The notes: generated by a model from the letters alone, not told the origin. DNA of 64,000 nucleotides from Actinomadura sp. DC4 (GCF_030406325.1 NZ_JAUEQY010000027.1:62001-126000); one strand, 5' to 3'; counted from the first letter of the stretch, positions 21,378 to 30,961 are shown. Program-made: numbers and translations.

Positions 21378-22451
21378 TCAGGAGAAGACGATGACCTGGC
21401 GTCCGACGATGTCGCCGCGGCCCAGGGCGTCCAGGTTCTCGTTGACGTCCTCCAGCTCGACCTTTGTGACGTTGTGTTTGATGAGGCCGGCCTCGGCGAG
21501 GGACAGCACCTCGACGAGATCCAGGTGGTTGCCCCAGAAGGACCCGAGGTAGGACAGCTCGGTGCCCACGAAGGGGAACTGGCGGTGCTCGACGCGATCG
21601 CTCATGAGGCCGACGGCCGCCAGGACCCCTTCGGGGCCCAGCAGGTCGAACCCCATCGAGATCGACGCCTCGCTGCCGACGCAGTCCAGGATGGCATCGA
21701 TCGTCCGCCGGCCCGTCAGCCTCTCCACCTCGCCCTGGATGGCCTCGGTGGATCTGTCCCCGACGTTGATCCCGCCGTCCGCGCCGTTCGCCCGCGCCAC
21801 GTCCAGCTTGCCGTCCGTACGGGCGAAGGCGAGTACGGACGCGCCGCCTCCGAGCAGCTTCGCGTACTGAACCGCGTAGCTTCCCAGCCCGCCGATGCCC
21901 GTGATCGCGACGGTGCGGCCGGGGCCGAGCCTGCCCGCGTCCCGGAGCTTCTTCATCCCCCGGTACGGGGTCATGCCCGCGTCGGTCATGGGGGCGAGGA
22001 GCTCGGGCGCCTTCGCGGCGTCCTCGGAGACCGGGATCGCGTGGCGGTACTCGACGGCCATGTACTCGGCGAAACCTCCGGGAGGGCCGAAGCCCACCCA
22101 CCGGCCGTCGCCGCTGCACAGCTGCTCGTTGCCTTCGCGGCACTGCCGGCAGGTGCCGTCTCCCCAGCTGGGATTGACCACCACCATGTCGCCCTCCGCG
22201 TAGCGCACCGTGCTGGGCACGCCGCCGCCCAGGCCCGCCACCCGGCCGGTGACCTCATGGCCGGGGATGTACGGCAGGTCCACGGGAAACGGGCCCTGGA
22301 AGTAGCCGTCGAGGAGCTGGTAGTCGCTTCGGCACATGCCCGTCGCGGCGACCTTCAGGAGAATCTGGTCCGGCGCGGGCTCGGGGACGGGCACCTCTTC
22401 CACGCGAAGGGGCTCGTGGTATCGGTACATCCGCGCTGCTCGCATCTTCAT
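21378..22451 (-). CDS. Zinc-dependent alcohol dehydrogenase (MDR family)
   Basis: 357 residues. Catalytic zinc ligands lie in GMCRSD and PGHEVTG, and the structural zinc cluster is CRQCREGNEQLC. The Rossmann motif is GIGGLGSYAV. Preference for NAD or NADP is not clear from sequence. ATG 22451 has GAGG 8 bases upstream; longer readings back to 22649 lack coding quality. A 169-base gap separates it from the SDR. The region ahead is shared with the divergent iron-regulated ABC pair. Confidence 0.9.
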   Translation of the reverse strand: MKMRAARMYRYHEPLRVEEVPVPEPAPDQILLKVAATGMCRSDYQLLDGYFQGPFPVDLPYIPGHEVTGRVAGLGGGVPSTVRYAEGDMVVVNPSWGDGTCRQCREGNEQLCSGDGRWVGFGPPGGFAEYMAVEYRHAIPVSEDAAKAPELLAPMTDAGMTPYRGMKKLRDAGRLGPGRTVAITGIGGLGSYAVQYAKLLGGGASVLAFARTDGKLDVARANGADGGINVGDRSTEAIQGEVERLTGRRTIDAILDCVGSEASISMGFDLLGPEGVLAAVGLMSDRVEHRQFPFVGTELSYLGSFWGNHLDLVEVLSLAEAGLIKHNVTKVELEDVNENLDALGRGDIVGRQVIVFS

Positions 22452-22667
22452 CACGCGTGCCTCGTTTTCGCTGAGGAGCGGAGTGAATACCACCACGTTA
22501 GCGGGCACCGCGTCGGCATCCGGTCGCTGACCTGGGCGAACGGCACCGCACGGCTCTTCGGCGCCGCCGCCACCGCGATGGTCGGTGCTCGCGCCACAGG
22601 CCGGCGTCGTCGCGACCGCCGTGGCGATACGGCACGAGAGCCACCACAAGTCCGGTGGTCAATGAGC

Positions 22668-22686
22668 TTAGGTTAGGCTCACCTCA
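22668..22686 (+). promoter_or_regulatory. IdeR/DmdR iron box
   Basis: A 19-base site starting TTAGGTTAGGCT matches the palindromic IdeR consensus (TTAGGTTAGGCTAACCTAA) at 17 of 19 positions. It lies 87 bases before the ABC pair, predicting repression when iron is plentiful. Confidence 0.85.
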
Positions 22687-22772
22687 TCTGACAGGTGTCC
22701 GACGATCCACGACGCGGCCCGCCCGTTCGGCCGCGTGGCACTGCGGCCGGCCGGTCCCCCCCGGAGGTTCAT

Positions 22773-24446
22773 GTGTCGCAGACAGGACGGGCCGTCCTGG
22801 GTCAGGCCATCGCCGGGCAGCGCCGGCACATCCTGCTCAGCTCGCTGACGATCACCGGCCACCACATGGGCGAGGCGTTCGTGCCGTTCGCGCTCGGCGT
22901 CGTCATCGACCAGGCCGTGGACGGCGGAACCGGCGAGCTCGCGCTGTGGCTCGGCCTCCTCGGCCTGGTCTACGTCGGCCTCAGCCTCAGCTACCGCGTC
23001 GGCGACCGCGCCGCGAACCGGGCCGCCGAACAGGCGGCGCACGAACTCCGGCTCACGCTGACCCGGCGGGTCCTCGACCACCGGGGCGGCGCGGAGACCG
23101 GGCGGCTGCCGGGTGCCCTGGTGAACATCGCCACCGGCGACGCCGGTCGCGTCGGGATGGTCGACCTGGTGATCCCGGCGGGCGTCGCCGCCTTCGCCGG
23201 GATCGCGCTGACCGCGGTCATCCTGCTGCTGATCTCGCTGCCGCTCGGCCTGCTGATCCTGCTCGGCACGCCCCCGCTGCTCTGGCTGTCGCACCGGCTC
23301 GGCAAGCCGCTGGAGCACCGCAGCGAGACCGAGCAGGAACACGCCGCGCAGGCGTCCGGCGTGGCCGTCGACCTCGTCTCCGGCCTCCGCGTGCTGAAGG
23401 GGCTCGGCGCCGAGCGCAACGCGCTCCGCCGCTACCGGCTGACCAGCCAGGAGTCGCTGCGGGCCACGGTGCGGGCCGTACGGGCCGAGGCCGGCCACCA
23501 CGGCGTCATGGTCGCGCTCAACGGAGCGTTCCTCGCACTCATCGCCCTGGTCGGCGGCCGGCTCGCGGCCGGCGGCCACCTGACCATCGGGCAGCTCGTC
23601 TCCACGGCCGGGCTCGCCCAGTATCTCCTCGGCCCGCTTTCGGACTTCGCGTGGCTGAACAGCGAGTTCGCGCAGGGCCGCGCCTCGGCCCGGCGCATCG
23701 CCGCGGTACTCGCGAGCCCGCCCGCCGTGACGCCGGGACCGCACGAACTCCCGGACCCGGCCACCGGCCGGATCGCCGTACGCGGCCTCACCGGTACGGG
23801 GCTGAGCGAGGTCGACCTGGACGTCGCGCCCGGTGAGTTCGTCGGTGTCGTGGCGACCGACCCGGCCGCCGCCACCGCGCTCCTGGCCCACCTCGGCCGT
23901 ACGGCCGACCCGGAGAAGGGCTCCGTGGAACTGGACGGGACGCCGCTCACGGGCCTGGACCCGGGCGACCTGCGCGCCGTGATCCTCGTCGCCGAGCACG
24001 ACGCGCGCCTCTTCGACGGCACCGTCCGCGCCAACCTGACGGCGAACGACGCCGACCTGGAGGCGGCACTGGCCGCGGCCGGCGCCGACGAGGTCGTCTC
24101 GTCCCTGCCGGCCGGCCTGGACACCGTCCTCGACGAGCGGGGCCGGTCCCTGTCCGGCGGTCAGCGCCAGCGTCTCGTGCTGGCGCGCGCCCTCGCCGCC
24201 GACCCGCCGATCCTGGTCGTCCACGATCCGACCACCGCCGTCGACACCGTCACCGAGGCCCGCATCGCCGAGGGCGTACGAGCGCTGCGCCGCGACCGCA
24301 CCACGATCGTGATCACGACGAGTCCCGCTCTCCTCGCCGTCACCGACCGGGTGGTGCTCCTCCACGACGGCATCGTCACCGCGCACGGCGACCACGCCAC
24401 CCTCGTCGCCGAGCATCCCCTCTACCGAACGGCGGTCCTGTCATGA
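22773..24446 (+). CDS. ABC-exporter-fold half transporter, degenerate ATP site (siderophore locus)
   Basis: 557 residues starting at GTG 22773, 5 bases after GGAGG. A six-TM exporter-type domain occupies residues 1 to about 300, and a nucleotide-binding domain 320-557. The Walker A region reads VVATDPAAATALL, with no GKS/T lysine. Walker B reads ILVVHDPTTAVD, with Pro in place of the catalytic Glu, and the switch His is also lost (VITTSPA). The signature LSGGQRQRL is perfect. It overlaps its partner gene by ATGA, forming a heterodimer. Iron-box control suggests siderophore export, or IrtAB/YbtPQ-like import. Confidence 0.85.
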   Translation: MSQTGRAVLGQAIAGQRRHILLSSLTITGHHMGEAFVPFALGVVIDQAVDGGTGELALWLGLLGLVYVGLSLSYRVGDRAANRAAEQAAHELRLTLTRRVLDHRGGAETGRLPGALVNIATGDAGRVGMVDLVIPAGVAAFAGIALTAVILLLISLPLGLLILLGTPPLLWLSHRLGKPLEHRSETEQEHAAQASGVAVDLVSGLRVLKGLGAERNALRRYRLTSQESLRATVRAVRAEAGHHGVMVALNGAFLALIALVGGRLAAGGHLTIGQLVSTAGLAQYLLGPLSDFAWLNSEFAQGRASARRIAAVLASPPAVTPGPHELPDPATGRIAVRGLTGTGLSEVDLDVAPGEFVGVVATDPAAATALLAHLGRTADPEKGSVELDGTPLTGLDPGDLRAVILVAEHDARLFDGTVRANLTANDADLEAALAAAGADEVVSSLPAGLDTVLDERGRSLSGGQRQRLVLARALAADPPILVVHDPTTAVDTVTEARIAEGVRALRRDRTTIVITTSPALLAVTDRVVLLHDGIVTAHGDHATLVAEHPLYRTAVLS

Positions 24447-26188
24447 GCGAGCCCGCCGAGCGCGAACTCCTGCCGGTCGCCGACGGGCGACGCGCGCTGC
24501 GCGTGGTCGCCGAGCTGCTCCGGCCCCGGCTCTGGACGATGATCGCGGCGCTCGCGGCCCTCGTCGCGGGCACGCTGGCGGGCCTGCTCGTACCACCTCT
24601 GATCGGGCACATCGTCGATCTCGTCACCGGCGGGCGGGGCCCGGGCTCGGTCACCTGGCCCGCGCTCCTGCTGTTCCCGGCCGCCCTCGGTCAGGGTGTC
24701 CTGTCCGCCGTCGGGATCGCCGGGCTGGCCAAGGCCGGGGAGAGCGCGCTGGCCGAGCTACGGGAGCGATTCCTCGGCCACGCGCTGCGTCTGCCGCTCG
24801 AACAGGTCGAGCGCGCCGGATCGGGCGACCTGACGTCGCGGGTCACCGGCGATATCACGGTCATCACCGAGGCGATCCGCGAGGCGATGCCGGCCATGGT
24901 GACCTCCCTGCTGACCATCGGGCTGACCCTGGCCGGCCTGGCCGTGCTCGACTGGAGGTTCCTGCTGGCGGCGCTGGTCGCGGTTCCGGTGCAGCTGCAC
25001 ACGGTCCGCTGGTACGCGAGGCGGGCCGGGCCCCTCTACGCGCGGCAGCGGGTCACGGTGGGCGCGATGCAGCACGAGCTGCTCGGCACCATCGACGGTG
25101 CGGCGACCATCCGGGCGTTCCGGCTGGCCGGAGGCCACCTCGACCGCGTGGAGGGCAAGTCGCGGTCGGCCGTCGACCTCCTGCTGCGCGGCGTCGCCCT
25201 CCAGACGCGCTTCTACAGCAGGCTGCACGTGGGGGAGTACCTCGGGCTCTCCGCGGTCCTCGTCGTCGGCTTCGTCCTGGTCCGCACCGGTACGACGACG
25301 GTCGGCACCGCGACGGCCGCCGCGCTGTACTTCCACGGGCTCTTCGGGCCGATCAACGTCGCCCTCGCCCTGGTCGACGACGCCCAGGCGGCGGCCGCCT
25401 CGCTGACCCGCCTGGTCGGCGTGGCCGACCTGCCCGGACCGGCGGCGGGCGGCGGCGCGGCCGAGACCCCGCGGGACGCGTCGGTCGCGGCGCGCGGGCT
25501 GGGGCACGCCTACGTTCCGGGACGGCCCGTGCTGCACGACGTCACGCTCGACGTGGCACCGGGAGAACGGGTCGCGCTCGTGGGCGCGAGCGGGGCGGGC
25601 AAGACGACACTGGCCAAGCTGGTCGCCGGGGTGCACCGGCCGGAGACCGGCTCCGTACGGGTCGGCGGGGCCGAGCCGGTGGCCGGCACCGACGTCGCCC
25701 TGGTCACCCAGGAGGTCCACGTCTTCGCCGGGACGCTCGCCGACGACCTGCGCCTGGCCGCGCCGGAGGCGGCCGACGGCGAGTTGCGGGCGGCGCTCGA
25801 CCGGGTGGGCGCGCTCGGCTGGGCCGAGCGGCTCCCGGACGGGCTGGACACCGAGGTCGGGGACGGCGGGCACGGCCTGACCATCGCCCAGGCCCAGCAA
25901 CTGGCGTTCGCGCGCCTCGTACTCGCCGACCCGCCGGTCGTCATCCTCGACGAGGCCACCGCCGAGGCGGGCAGCGCGGGCGCGCGCGTCCTGGAGAAGG
26001 CGGCGGAGGCCGCGCTGACCGGGCGTACGGCACTGGTCGTCGCGCACCGGCTCACCCAGGCCGCGGCCGCCGATCGCGTCATCGTCCTGGACGGAGGCCG
26101 GGTCGTCGAGTCCGGCACCCACGCCGAACTGGTGGCCGCCGGAGGCCGCTACGCCGAACTCTGGTCGGCCTGGTCAAGCCAGCGCTGA
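24443..26188 (+). CDS. ABC-exporter-fold half transporter, catalytic partner
   Basis: 581 residues: six TM helices (20-310) and a nucleotide-binding domain (345-581). Walker A is intact (GASGAGKTT), Walker B is intact (VVILDEATAE), and the switch His is present (VVAHRL). The signature is degenerate (LTIAQAQQ instead of LSGGQ). It therefore supplies the functional Walker face that the first subunit lacks, while that subunit supplies the good signature, giving one working ATP site per dimer. Its 3' end overlaps the convergent FecE-type gene by 15 bases. Confidence 0.88.
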   Translation: MSEPAERELLPVADGRRALRVVAELLRPRLWTMIAALAALVAGTLAGLLVPPLIGHIVDLVTGGRGPGSVTWPALLLFPAALGQGVLSAVGIAGLAKAGESALAELRERFLGHALRLPLEQVERAGSGDLTSRVTGDITVITEAIREAMPAMVTSLLTIGLTLAGLAVLDWRFLLAALVAVPVQLHTVRWYARRAGPLYARQRVTVGAMQHELLGTIDGAATIRAFRLAGGHLDRVEGKSRSAVDLLLRGVALQTRFYSRLHVGEYLGLSAVLVVGFVLVRTGTTTVGTATAAALYFHGLFGPINVALALVDDAQAAAASLTRLVGVADLPGPAAGGGAAETPRDASVAARGLGHAYVPGRPVLHDVTLDVAPGERVALVGASGAGKTTLAKLVAGVHRPETGSVRVGGAEPVAGTDVALVTQEVHVFAGTLADDLRLAAPEAADGELRAALDRVGALGWAERLPDGLDTEVGDGGHGLTIAQAQQLAFARLVLADPPVVILDEATAEAGSAGARVLEKAAEAALTGRTALVVAHRLTQAAAADRVIVLDGGRVVESGTHAELVAAGGRYAELWSAWSSQR

Positions 26189-26992
26189 GCGTGCCTCGCC
26201 GGTGTGGTGGCGGCTGATGGGGATGACCAGGGGTGTGCCGCTGACGGGGTCGGTGGTGATCTGGCAGTGGAGGTCGAAGACGTCCTGGACGGTTTCGGTG
26301 GTGATGACGTCGGTGGGGTGGCCTTGGGCGGTGATGTGGCCGGTTTTCATGGCGATCATGTGGTCGGCGTAGCGGCAGGCCTGGTTGAGGTCGTGCAGGA
26401 CCATGACGATGGTGCGGCCTTCGCGGCGGTTGAGGTCGGTGATCAGGTCCAGGACGTCGATCTGGTGGGCGAGGTCGAGGTAGGTGGTGGGTTCGTCCAG
26501 GAGCAGGACCTGGGTGCCCTGGGCCATGGCCATCGCGATCCAGGCGCGTTGCCGCTGCCCGCCGGAGAGTTCGTCGACGGAGCGGTCGGCGAGGTCGGTG
26601 ATGTCGGTCGCGGCCAGTGCGGCGTGGACGGCGTTCTGGTCGGCCTTGGACCACTGCCGCCACCAGGTCTGGTGGGGGGAACGGCCGCGGTTGACCAGGT
26701 CCAGGACGGTGAGGCCGTCGGGTGCGACGGGGCCTTGGGGGAGGATGCCCAGGCGCTGGGCCAGCTCCCGTGTCGGGATCGAGCGCAGGGCTCGTCCGTC
26801 GAGGTGGACGGTCCCGGTGCGGGGGGTGAGCAGGCGGGCGAGTGCGCGGAGGAGGGTGGATTTGCCGCAGGCGTTGGCGCCGACGATCGCGGTGATCTTT
26901 CCGGGGGGTATGGCCAGGTTCAGGTCGTTGACGACGGTTTTGTGGTCGTAGGCGAGGGTGAGGCCGGTGGCGCGCAGGTCGGGGGTGTTCAT
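26174..26992 (-). CDS. Iron-siderophore ABC transporter ATPase (FecE/FepC-like)
   Basis: 272 residues. All ATPase motifs are intact: Walker A GANACGKST, Q-loop ILPQ, signature LSGGQRQR, Walker B VLLLDEPTTYLD, switch His VLHDLNQ. It is the last gene of the importer operon (binding protein, two permeases, ATPase). The coding strand is unusually C-ending for this window. Confidence 0.93.
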   Translation of the reverse strand: MNTPDLRATGLTLAYDHKTVVNDLNLAIPPGKITAIVGANACGKSTLLRALARLLTPRTGTVHLDGRALRSIPTRELAQRLGILPQGPVAPDGLTVLDLVNRGRSPHQTWWRQWSKADQNAVHAALAATDITDLADRSVDELSGGQRQRAWIAMAMAQGTQVLLLDEPTTYLDLAHQIDVLDLITDLNRREGRTIVMVLHDLNQACRYADHMIAMKTGHITAQGHPTDVITTETVQDVFDLHCQITTDPVSGTPLVIPISRHHTGEARSALA

Positions 26993-26998
26993 GGGGGT

Positions 26999-28051
26999 TC
27001 AGCCTCCTGAGCCCGCGCGGTTGGCGCGGATGAGCAGCCACAGCAGGATGGGTGCGCCGAGTACGCCGGTGATGATCCCGACGGGCAACTCGGTTCCGGG
27101 GATGAGGGTGCGGGCGATGAGGTCGGAGCCGGTGACGATGAGTGCGCCGGTGACGGCGGAGGTGATGGGCGGGGGATGTGCGGTGCGGGCCAGTCGTTGG
27201 GCGATCTGCGGTGACATGAGCGAGACGAAGGCGATGGGTCCGGCTGCGGCGGTGCCGAAGGCGATCAGGCCGACGCCGGTGAGCATCAGGCTCAGGCGCA
27301 CGGTCTGGACGCGGATGCCGAGTCCGGCGGCGACGTCGTCGCCGAGCTGCAACGTACGGACCTGACGGCCGAGCCCGAGGGCGACCGGGACCAGGGCGAC
27401 GAGGGCGATGGCGAGGGGGGTGGTCTGGGTCCAGTCGCGGCCGTTGAGGTTGCCGACGAGCCAGCCGAGTGCGGCCTGGGCTTGGAACTCCCCGCCGCGG
27501 GTGATGAGCCAGTCGGTGGTGCTGGTGCACATCCAGGAGACGCCGATGCCGATGAGGATGATGCGGTAGCCGGTGGTGCCGCCGCGCCAGGCCAGCGCGT
27601 AGACGGCCAGGGCGCTGGCCAGGGCGCCGAGCAGGCCGAGGGTCTGCAGGCCCAGGCCGCCGTCCCAGCCGAGGATGATGGCGGCGACGACGGCGGTACT
27701 GGAGCCTTCGGTCAGGCCGATGACGTCGGGGCTGGCCATGGGGTTGCGGGTCATGGTCTGGAAGATCGCGCCGGAGAGCGCGAAGGCGACGCCGACGAGC
27801 AGCCCGGTGGCGATGCGCGGCAGCCGCAGTTCCCGGACGATCAGGGTGCTTCCCGGGTCGCCGGTGCCGGCGAGGGCCTTGACGACGTCGGGCAGGCCGA
27901 TCGAGAAGTCACCGATGGACAGGCTCACGCACACGACGGCGAACGTCGCGGCCAGCAGGGCCAGGCAGACGGCGATCAGACGGGGATGGAGCAGCCCGGA
28001 CACGGGTGGCGTCGCCAGGCGGAAATAGCGTGGTACCTCGCGTGTGGTCAT
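26999..28051 (-). CDS. FecCD-family siderophore permease
   Basis: 350 residues with about nine to ten TM helices of the BtuC/FecCD fold; typical stretches are MTRNPMASPDVIGLTEGSS and GPIAFVSLMSPQIAQRLA. It pairs with the permease encoded 3 bases upstream to form the membrane channel for Fe(III)-siderophore uptake. Confidence 0.93.
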   Translation of the reverse strand: MTTREVPRYFRLATPPVSGLLHPRLIAVCLALLAATFAVVCVSLSIGDFSIGLPDVVKALAGTGDPGSTLIVRELRLPRIATGLLVGVAFALSGAIFQTMTRNPMASPDVIGLTEGSSTAVVAAIILGWDGGLGLQTLGLLGALASALAVYALAWRGGTTGYRIILIGIGVSWMCTSTTDWLITRGGEFQAQAALGWLVGNLNGRDWTQTTPLAIALVALVPVALGLGRQVRTLQLGDDVAAGLGIRVQTVRLSLMLTGVGLIAFGTAAAGPIAFVSLMSPQIAQRLARTAHPPPITSAVTGALIVTGSDLIARTLIPGTELPVGIITGVLGAPILLWLLIRANRAGSGG

Positions 28052-28054
28052 GGC

Positions 28055-29083
28055 TCATACCTCCGCGAGGCGCCGGCGGCGGACCAGTGCGATGAAGAAC
28101 GGGCCGCCGAGGAACGCGACGAGTACGCCGGCCTGGATCTCGATCGGGCGGTCGAGCATCCGGCCGAGGATGTCGGCGGCCAGCAGCAGACCGGGCGCGA
28201 CGAGTGCCGACAACGGAAGCAGCCAGCGGTGGTCCGGGCCCAGGCCCGCCCACTGGGCGAGTGCGCGTGCGGCGTGCGGGACGACGAGACCGAGGAAGAC
28301 GACGGGGCCGATCACCGCCACGGCCGCCCCGGTCAGCAGCGTCACCGCCGCGACTCCCTGGACGCGTACGAGCCCGAGGCGGCGGCCGAGGGCGGCGGCG
28401 ACGTCCTCGCCGAGTGCCAGGCTGTTCAACGCCGGCCCGCACGCCAGCGCCAGGATCGTGCCGATGGCGATGAAAGGCAGGACGCCCAGGACGGCGGCGC
28501 CGTTCTGGTCCGCGAGCGAGCCGGCGGACCAGAACCGGTACCGGTTGAGCGCGTCGGTGTCGGTGAGCACGATCGCGCTGGTGAGTGAGGACAGCAGAGC
28601 GCTTACCGCGACCCCGGCCAACGCCAGCTTCACCGGCGTCAGCCCCGAGCGGCCCAGCCGCCCGAGCAGATAGACCACCACGCTGGCCACCAGCGCTCCC
28701 GCGAAGGCGAACCAGACGTACCCGTAAAGCGTGCCGAGCCCGAGGACGCCGACCGCGATCACGACACCGAACCCACCACCCGCCGTGACCCCGAGCAGGC
28801 CCGGATCGGCGAGCGGGTTGCGAGTGAGCGCCTGCATCAACGCACCCGACAACCCCAGACCCACACCCGCCACCAGGCCGAGCGCCGTGCGCGGCACCCG
28901 AACCGACCAGATCACGTTGTCGACGACCGCGCTCTTCGGGTGACCGGCGAGCGCGCCCACGACCTGCCCGAACGGCACGTTCCGCGCGCCGAGCGCGAGG
29001 GAGAGCACGCAGAGGACGGCCAGCCCGGCGACGAGCCCGGCCAGCAGGAAGACCGGGCGCCCGGCCCGCGGAGGTGTGTTCAT
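28055..29083 (-). CDS. FecCD-family siderophore permease
   Basis: 342 residues, the second BtuC/FecCD-fold subunit. It has LTRNPLADPGLLGVTAGG and GPVVFLGLVVPHAARALA. It lies between the binding protein gene (1 base away) and the other permease. Together with the ATPase these make one importer controlled by the iron box ahead of the operon. Confidence 0.93.
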   Translation of the reverse strand: MNTPPRAGRPVFLLAGLVAGLAVLCVLSLALGARNVPFGQVVGALAGHPKSAVVDNVIWSVRVPRTALGLVAGVGLGLSGALMQALTRNPLADPGLLGVTAGGGFGVVIAVGVLGLGTLYGYVWFAFAGALVASVVVYLLGRLGRSGLTPVKLALAGVAVSALLSSLTSAIVLTDTDALNRYRFWSAGSLADQNGAAVLGVLPFIAIGTILALACGPALNSLALGEDVAAALGRRLGLVRVQGVAAVTLLTGAAVAVIGPVVFLGLVVPHAARALAQWAGLGPDHRWLLPLSALVAPGLLLAADILGRMLDRPIEIQAGVLVAFLGGPFFIALVRRRRLAEV

Positions 29084-29084
29084 C

Positions 29085-30137
29085 TCAGCCGGCGGTCTGC
29101 TCGACCTTGGTGCCGACGTCGCCGTCGACCGCCGCCTTGAGCTGGGGGACCAGCCGGTCGAGCAGGTACGGGAGGCTGAGCACGGTCACGAAGGAGTACG
29201 CCGTTCCGTACGGAGTGTCCTCGCCGACGGCGACCTCGCGGCCCTGCTTGACCACGTTCAGGTCGGTGTAGAGCTTGTCGGCGTGCAGTTTGGGCAGGTC
29301 CTTGGCCAGGTTGGCGACCGTCCAGACGATGACCTGCTGGTCGAGCAGGTCCGTACGCTCCTTGCTGATGCTGGCGCCGTACTTGTCGCCGATCAGCTTG
29401 TCCAGGCCGGCGGGCAGCGCGAACCCGAGCGAGGACAGCGTCCGCGACCGCGGGTCCTGGCTGCCGTAGACGAAGTAGCCCTCGTACGGCGTGGCGGTGA
29501 CGGCGCTCTTGCCCGTGAACTCCGGGTTCTCGGACTTGATCTTGGCGAACCGCTGCTCGACGCCGCTGACCAGCTTCTCCGCCGCGGCCTCCTGGCCGAG
29601 CGCCTTGCCGATCGTCCTGGTCTGGTCCTCCCACGGGATGCCGAAGTCGTTGTACTGCTTCGGCTGTGCCACGACCGGCGCGAACTTCGACAGTGTCTCG
29701 TACTGCTTCTTCGTCAGCCCTCCGTACAGCGAGAGGATCAGGTCCGGCCGCAGCGCCGCGATCTTCTCGACCTGGGGGCCGGTCCCGGTGTCCTTGAGGA
29801 CGGTCGGCAGCGGAGCGCCGTGGAGAGCGCTCCGGGCCCAGGGGCCGATCGCGCCGGGGTAGCCGCCGAACCACTCGGTGGTGCCGACCGGCACCTTGCC
29901 CAGCGCGAGAACGGCGTCCTGGTCGGTGAGCCCGACCGTCACGATCCGCTTCGGCTCCGCCTTGATGGTCGTCGAGCCGTACTTGTGCGCGATCGTGACG
30001 GGGAACGCGGCACCGGCGGCGGCCTTGGCGGCGGGCGCGGAGTCCTTGCCGGATCCGCACGCGGACACCAGGCCGACGACGAGCAGAAGTGAAGCGAACG
30101 CCGCGGCCAGACGCGCGCCCCGGGGAACTACGGGCAT
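29085..30137 (-). CDS. Iron-siderophore-binding lipoprotein
   Basis: 350 residues. The signal peptide ends in the lipobox VSAC (Cys at residue 27), so it is a membrane-anchored substrate-binding protein of the FecB/FepB type (TroA-like fold; RIVTVGLTDQDAVLALGKVPVG and LRPDLILSLYG). ATG 30137 has AAGGA 8 bases upstream. It captures the ferric siderophore for the FecCD/FecE importer. The siderophore type cannot be inferred, and no siderophore synthetase gene is in the window. Confidence 0.93.
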   Translation of the reverse strand: MPVVPRGARLAAAFASLLLVVGLVSACGSGKDSAPAAKAAAGAAFPVTIAHKYGSTTIKAEPKRIVTVGLTDQDAVLALGKVPVGTTEWFGGYPGAIGPWARSALHGAPLPTVLKDTGTGPQVEKIAALRPDLILSLYGGLTKKQYETLSKFAPVVAQPKQYNDFGIPWEDQTRTIGKALGQEAAAEKLVSGVEQRFAKIKSENPEFTGKSAVTATPYEGYFVYGSQDPRSRTLSSLGFALPAGLDKLIGDKYGASISKERTDLLDQQVIVWTVANLAKDLPKLHADKLYTDLNVVKQGREVAVGEDTPYGTAYSFVTVLSLPYLLDRLVPQLKAAVDGDVGTKVEQTAG

Positions 30138-30223
30138 GGGGGACTTCCTTCGTTCAGTACCTCGCACGAGACCTCCGGCCGAGCCGACGCGAGGCGTGCC
30201 GCAGCCAGGAAGGTCTACCTAAC

Positions 30224-30242
30224 TTAGGGAAGCCTAACCTAA
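30224..30242 (-). promoter_or_regulatory. IdeR/DmdR iron box
   Basis: A 19-base palindromic site (reads TTAGGTTAGGCTTCCCTAA on the minus strand) matches the IdeR consensus at 16 of 19 positions, 87 bases ahead of the importer operon. Confidence 0.85.
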
Positions 30243-30273
30243 TGATCGCTCAGCCGGAAATATGCGCCGCTTG

Positions 30274-30927
30274 TCACGGAGTGTCCGGTTGGCGGCGGCT
30301 CCCTCGTGGCCGAGCCTCCGACAGCAGCAGGGCGGCGGCATGCTCGACGACCATGTCCAGGTCGTCGCCCAGGGCGCCGGCCAGCCATTGCTGGGCCAGT
30401 TCGACCATGGCGCCCGTGAACATGGCGGCACCCACCCGTGCCAGGTACGGATCGACGGCCGGGCGGGCCTGGACCTCCTGCTGCAGGACCGCGTCGGTCA
30501 ACGTCGCCTGGGTGGCCAGGCGGCGTTCGGCCAGCACCCGGTTGGCGCGCGCCTCGGTGAACAGCACCCGCCCCCGGCGAGGGTCGGCCGAGCTGAAGGA
30601 GAGCACGCCGCGGATGCCGGCCCGGAGCCGTACGGCCAGGTCGTCGCCTGCGGTGTCCAGTGCCACCCGGAGCTGCTCGGTCAGTTCGGACGCGACCCTG
30701 TCGTACACCGCGCCGAGCAGCTCGTCGGTGTCGGCGAAGCTCTCGTGGAAGTAACGGGCGTGCAGCCGGCCGGCCCGGCACACGGCGCGAAGCGACACTC
30801 CGGCCTCGCCCTCGGACCCGAACAGCACGAACGCCGCCTCGACCAGCCGGTTGCGGCGCTCGCTGCGGCGGTCGGCCAGCGGCACACCCGCCCACTCGGT
30901 CGCCGTCGTTCGCGCGTCGTTGGCCAC
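30274..30927 (-). CDS. TetR-family repressor
   Basis: 217 residues: the N-terminal helix-turn-helix (residues 22-70; RLVEAAFVLFGSEGEAGVSLRAVCRAG) is followed by an all-helical ligand and dimerisation domain. It is transcribed divergently from the MpaB/DUF2236 gene, and the 81-base gap between them holds a clear palindrome. It therefore most likely represses both itself and that oxidoreductase until a ligand binds. Confidence 0.9.
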   Translation of the reverse strand: MANDARTTATEWAGVPLADRRSERRNRLVEAAFVLFGSEGEAGVSLRAVCRAGRLHARYFHESFADTDELLGAVYDRVASELTEQLRVALDTAGDDLAVRLRAGIRGVLSFSSADPRRGRVLFTEARANRVLAERRLATQATLTDAVLQQEVQARPAVDPYLARVGAAMFTGAMVELAQQWLAGALGDDLDMVVEHAAALLLSEARPRGSRRQPDTP

Positions 30928-30961
30928 CGGCTCAGCCTATCGGCGGGTTGTGGTCACGCCT

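Noticed and set aside
26079-27530. A 483-codon minus-strand frame across the FecE and FecCD genes
   Set aside because: Arg/Pro/His-rich shadow; the real ATPase and permease frames carry full motifs.
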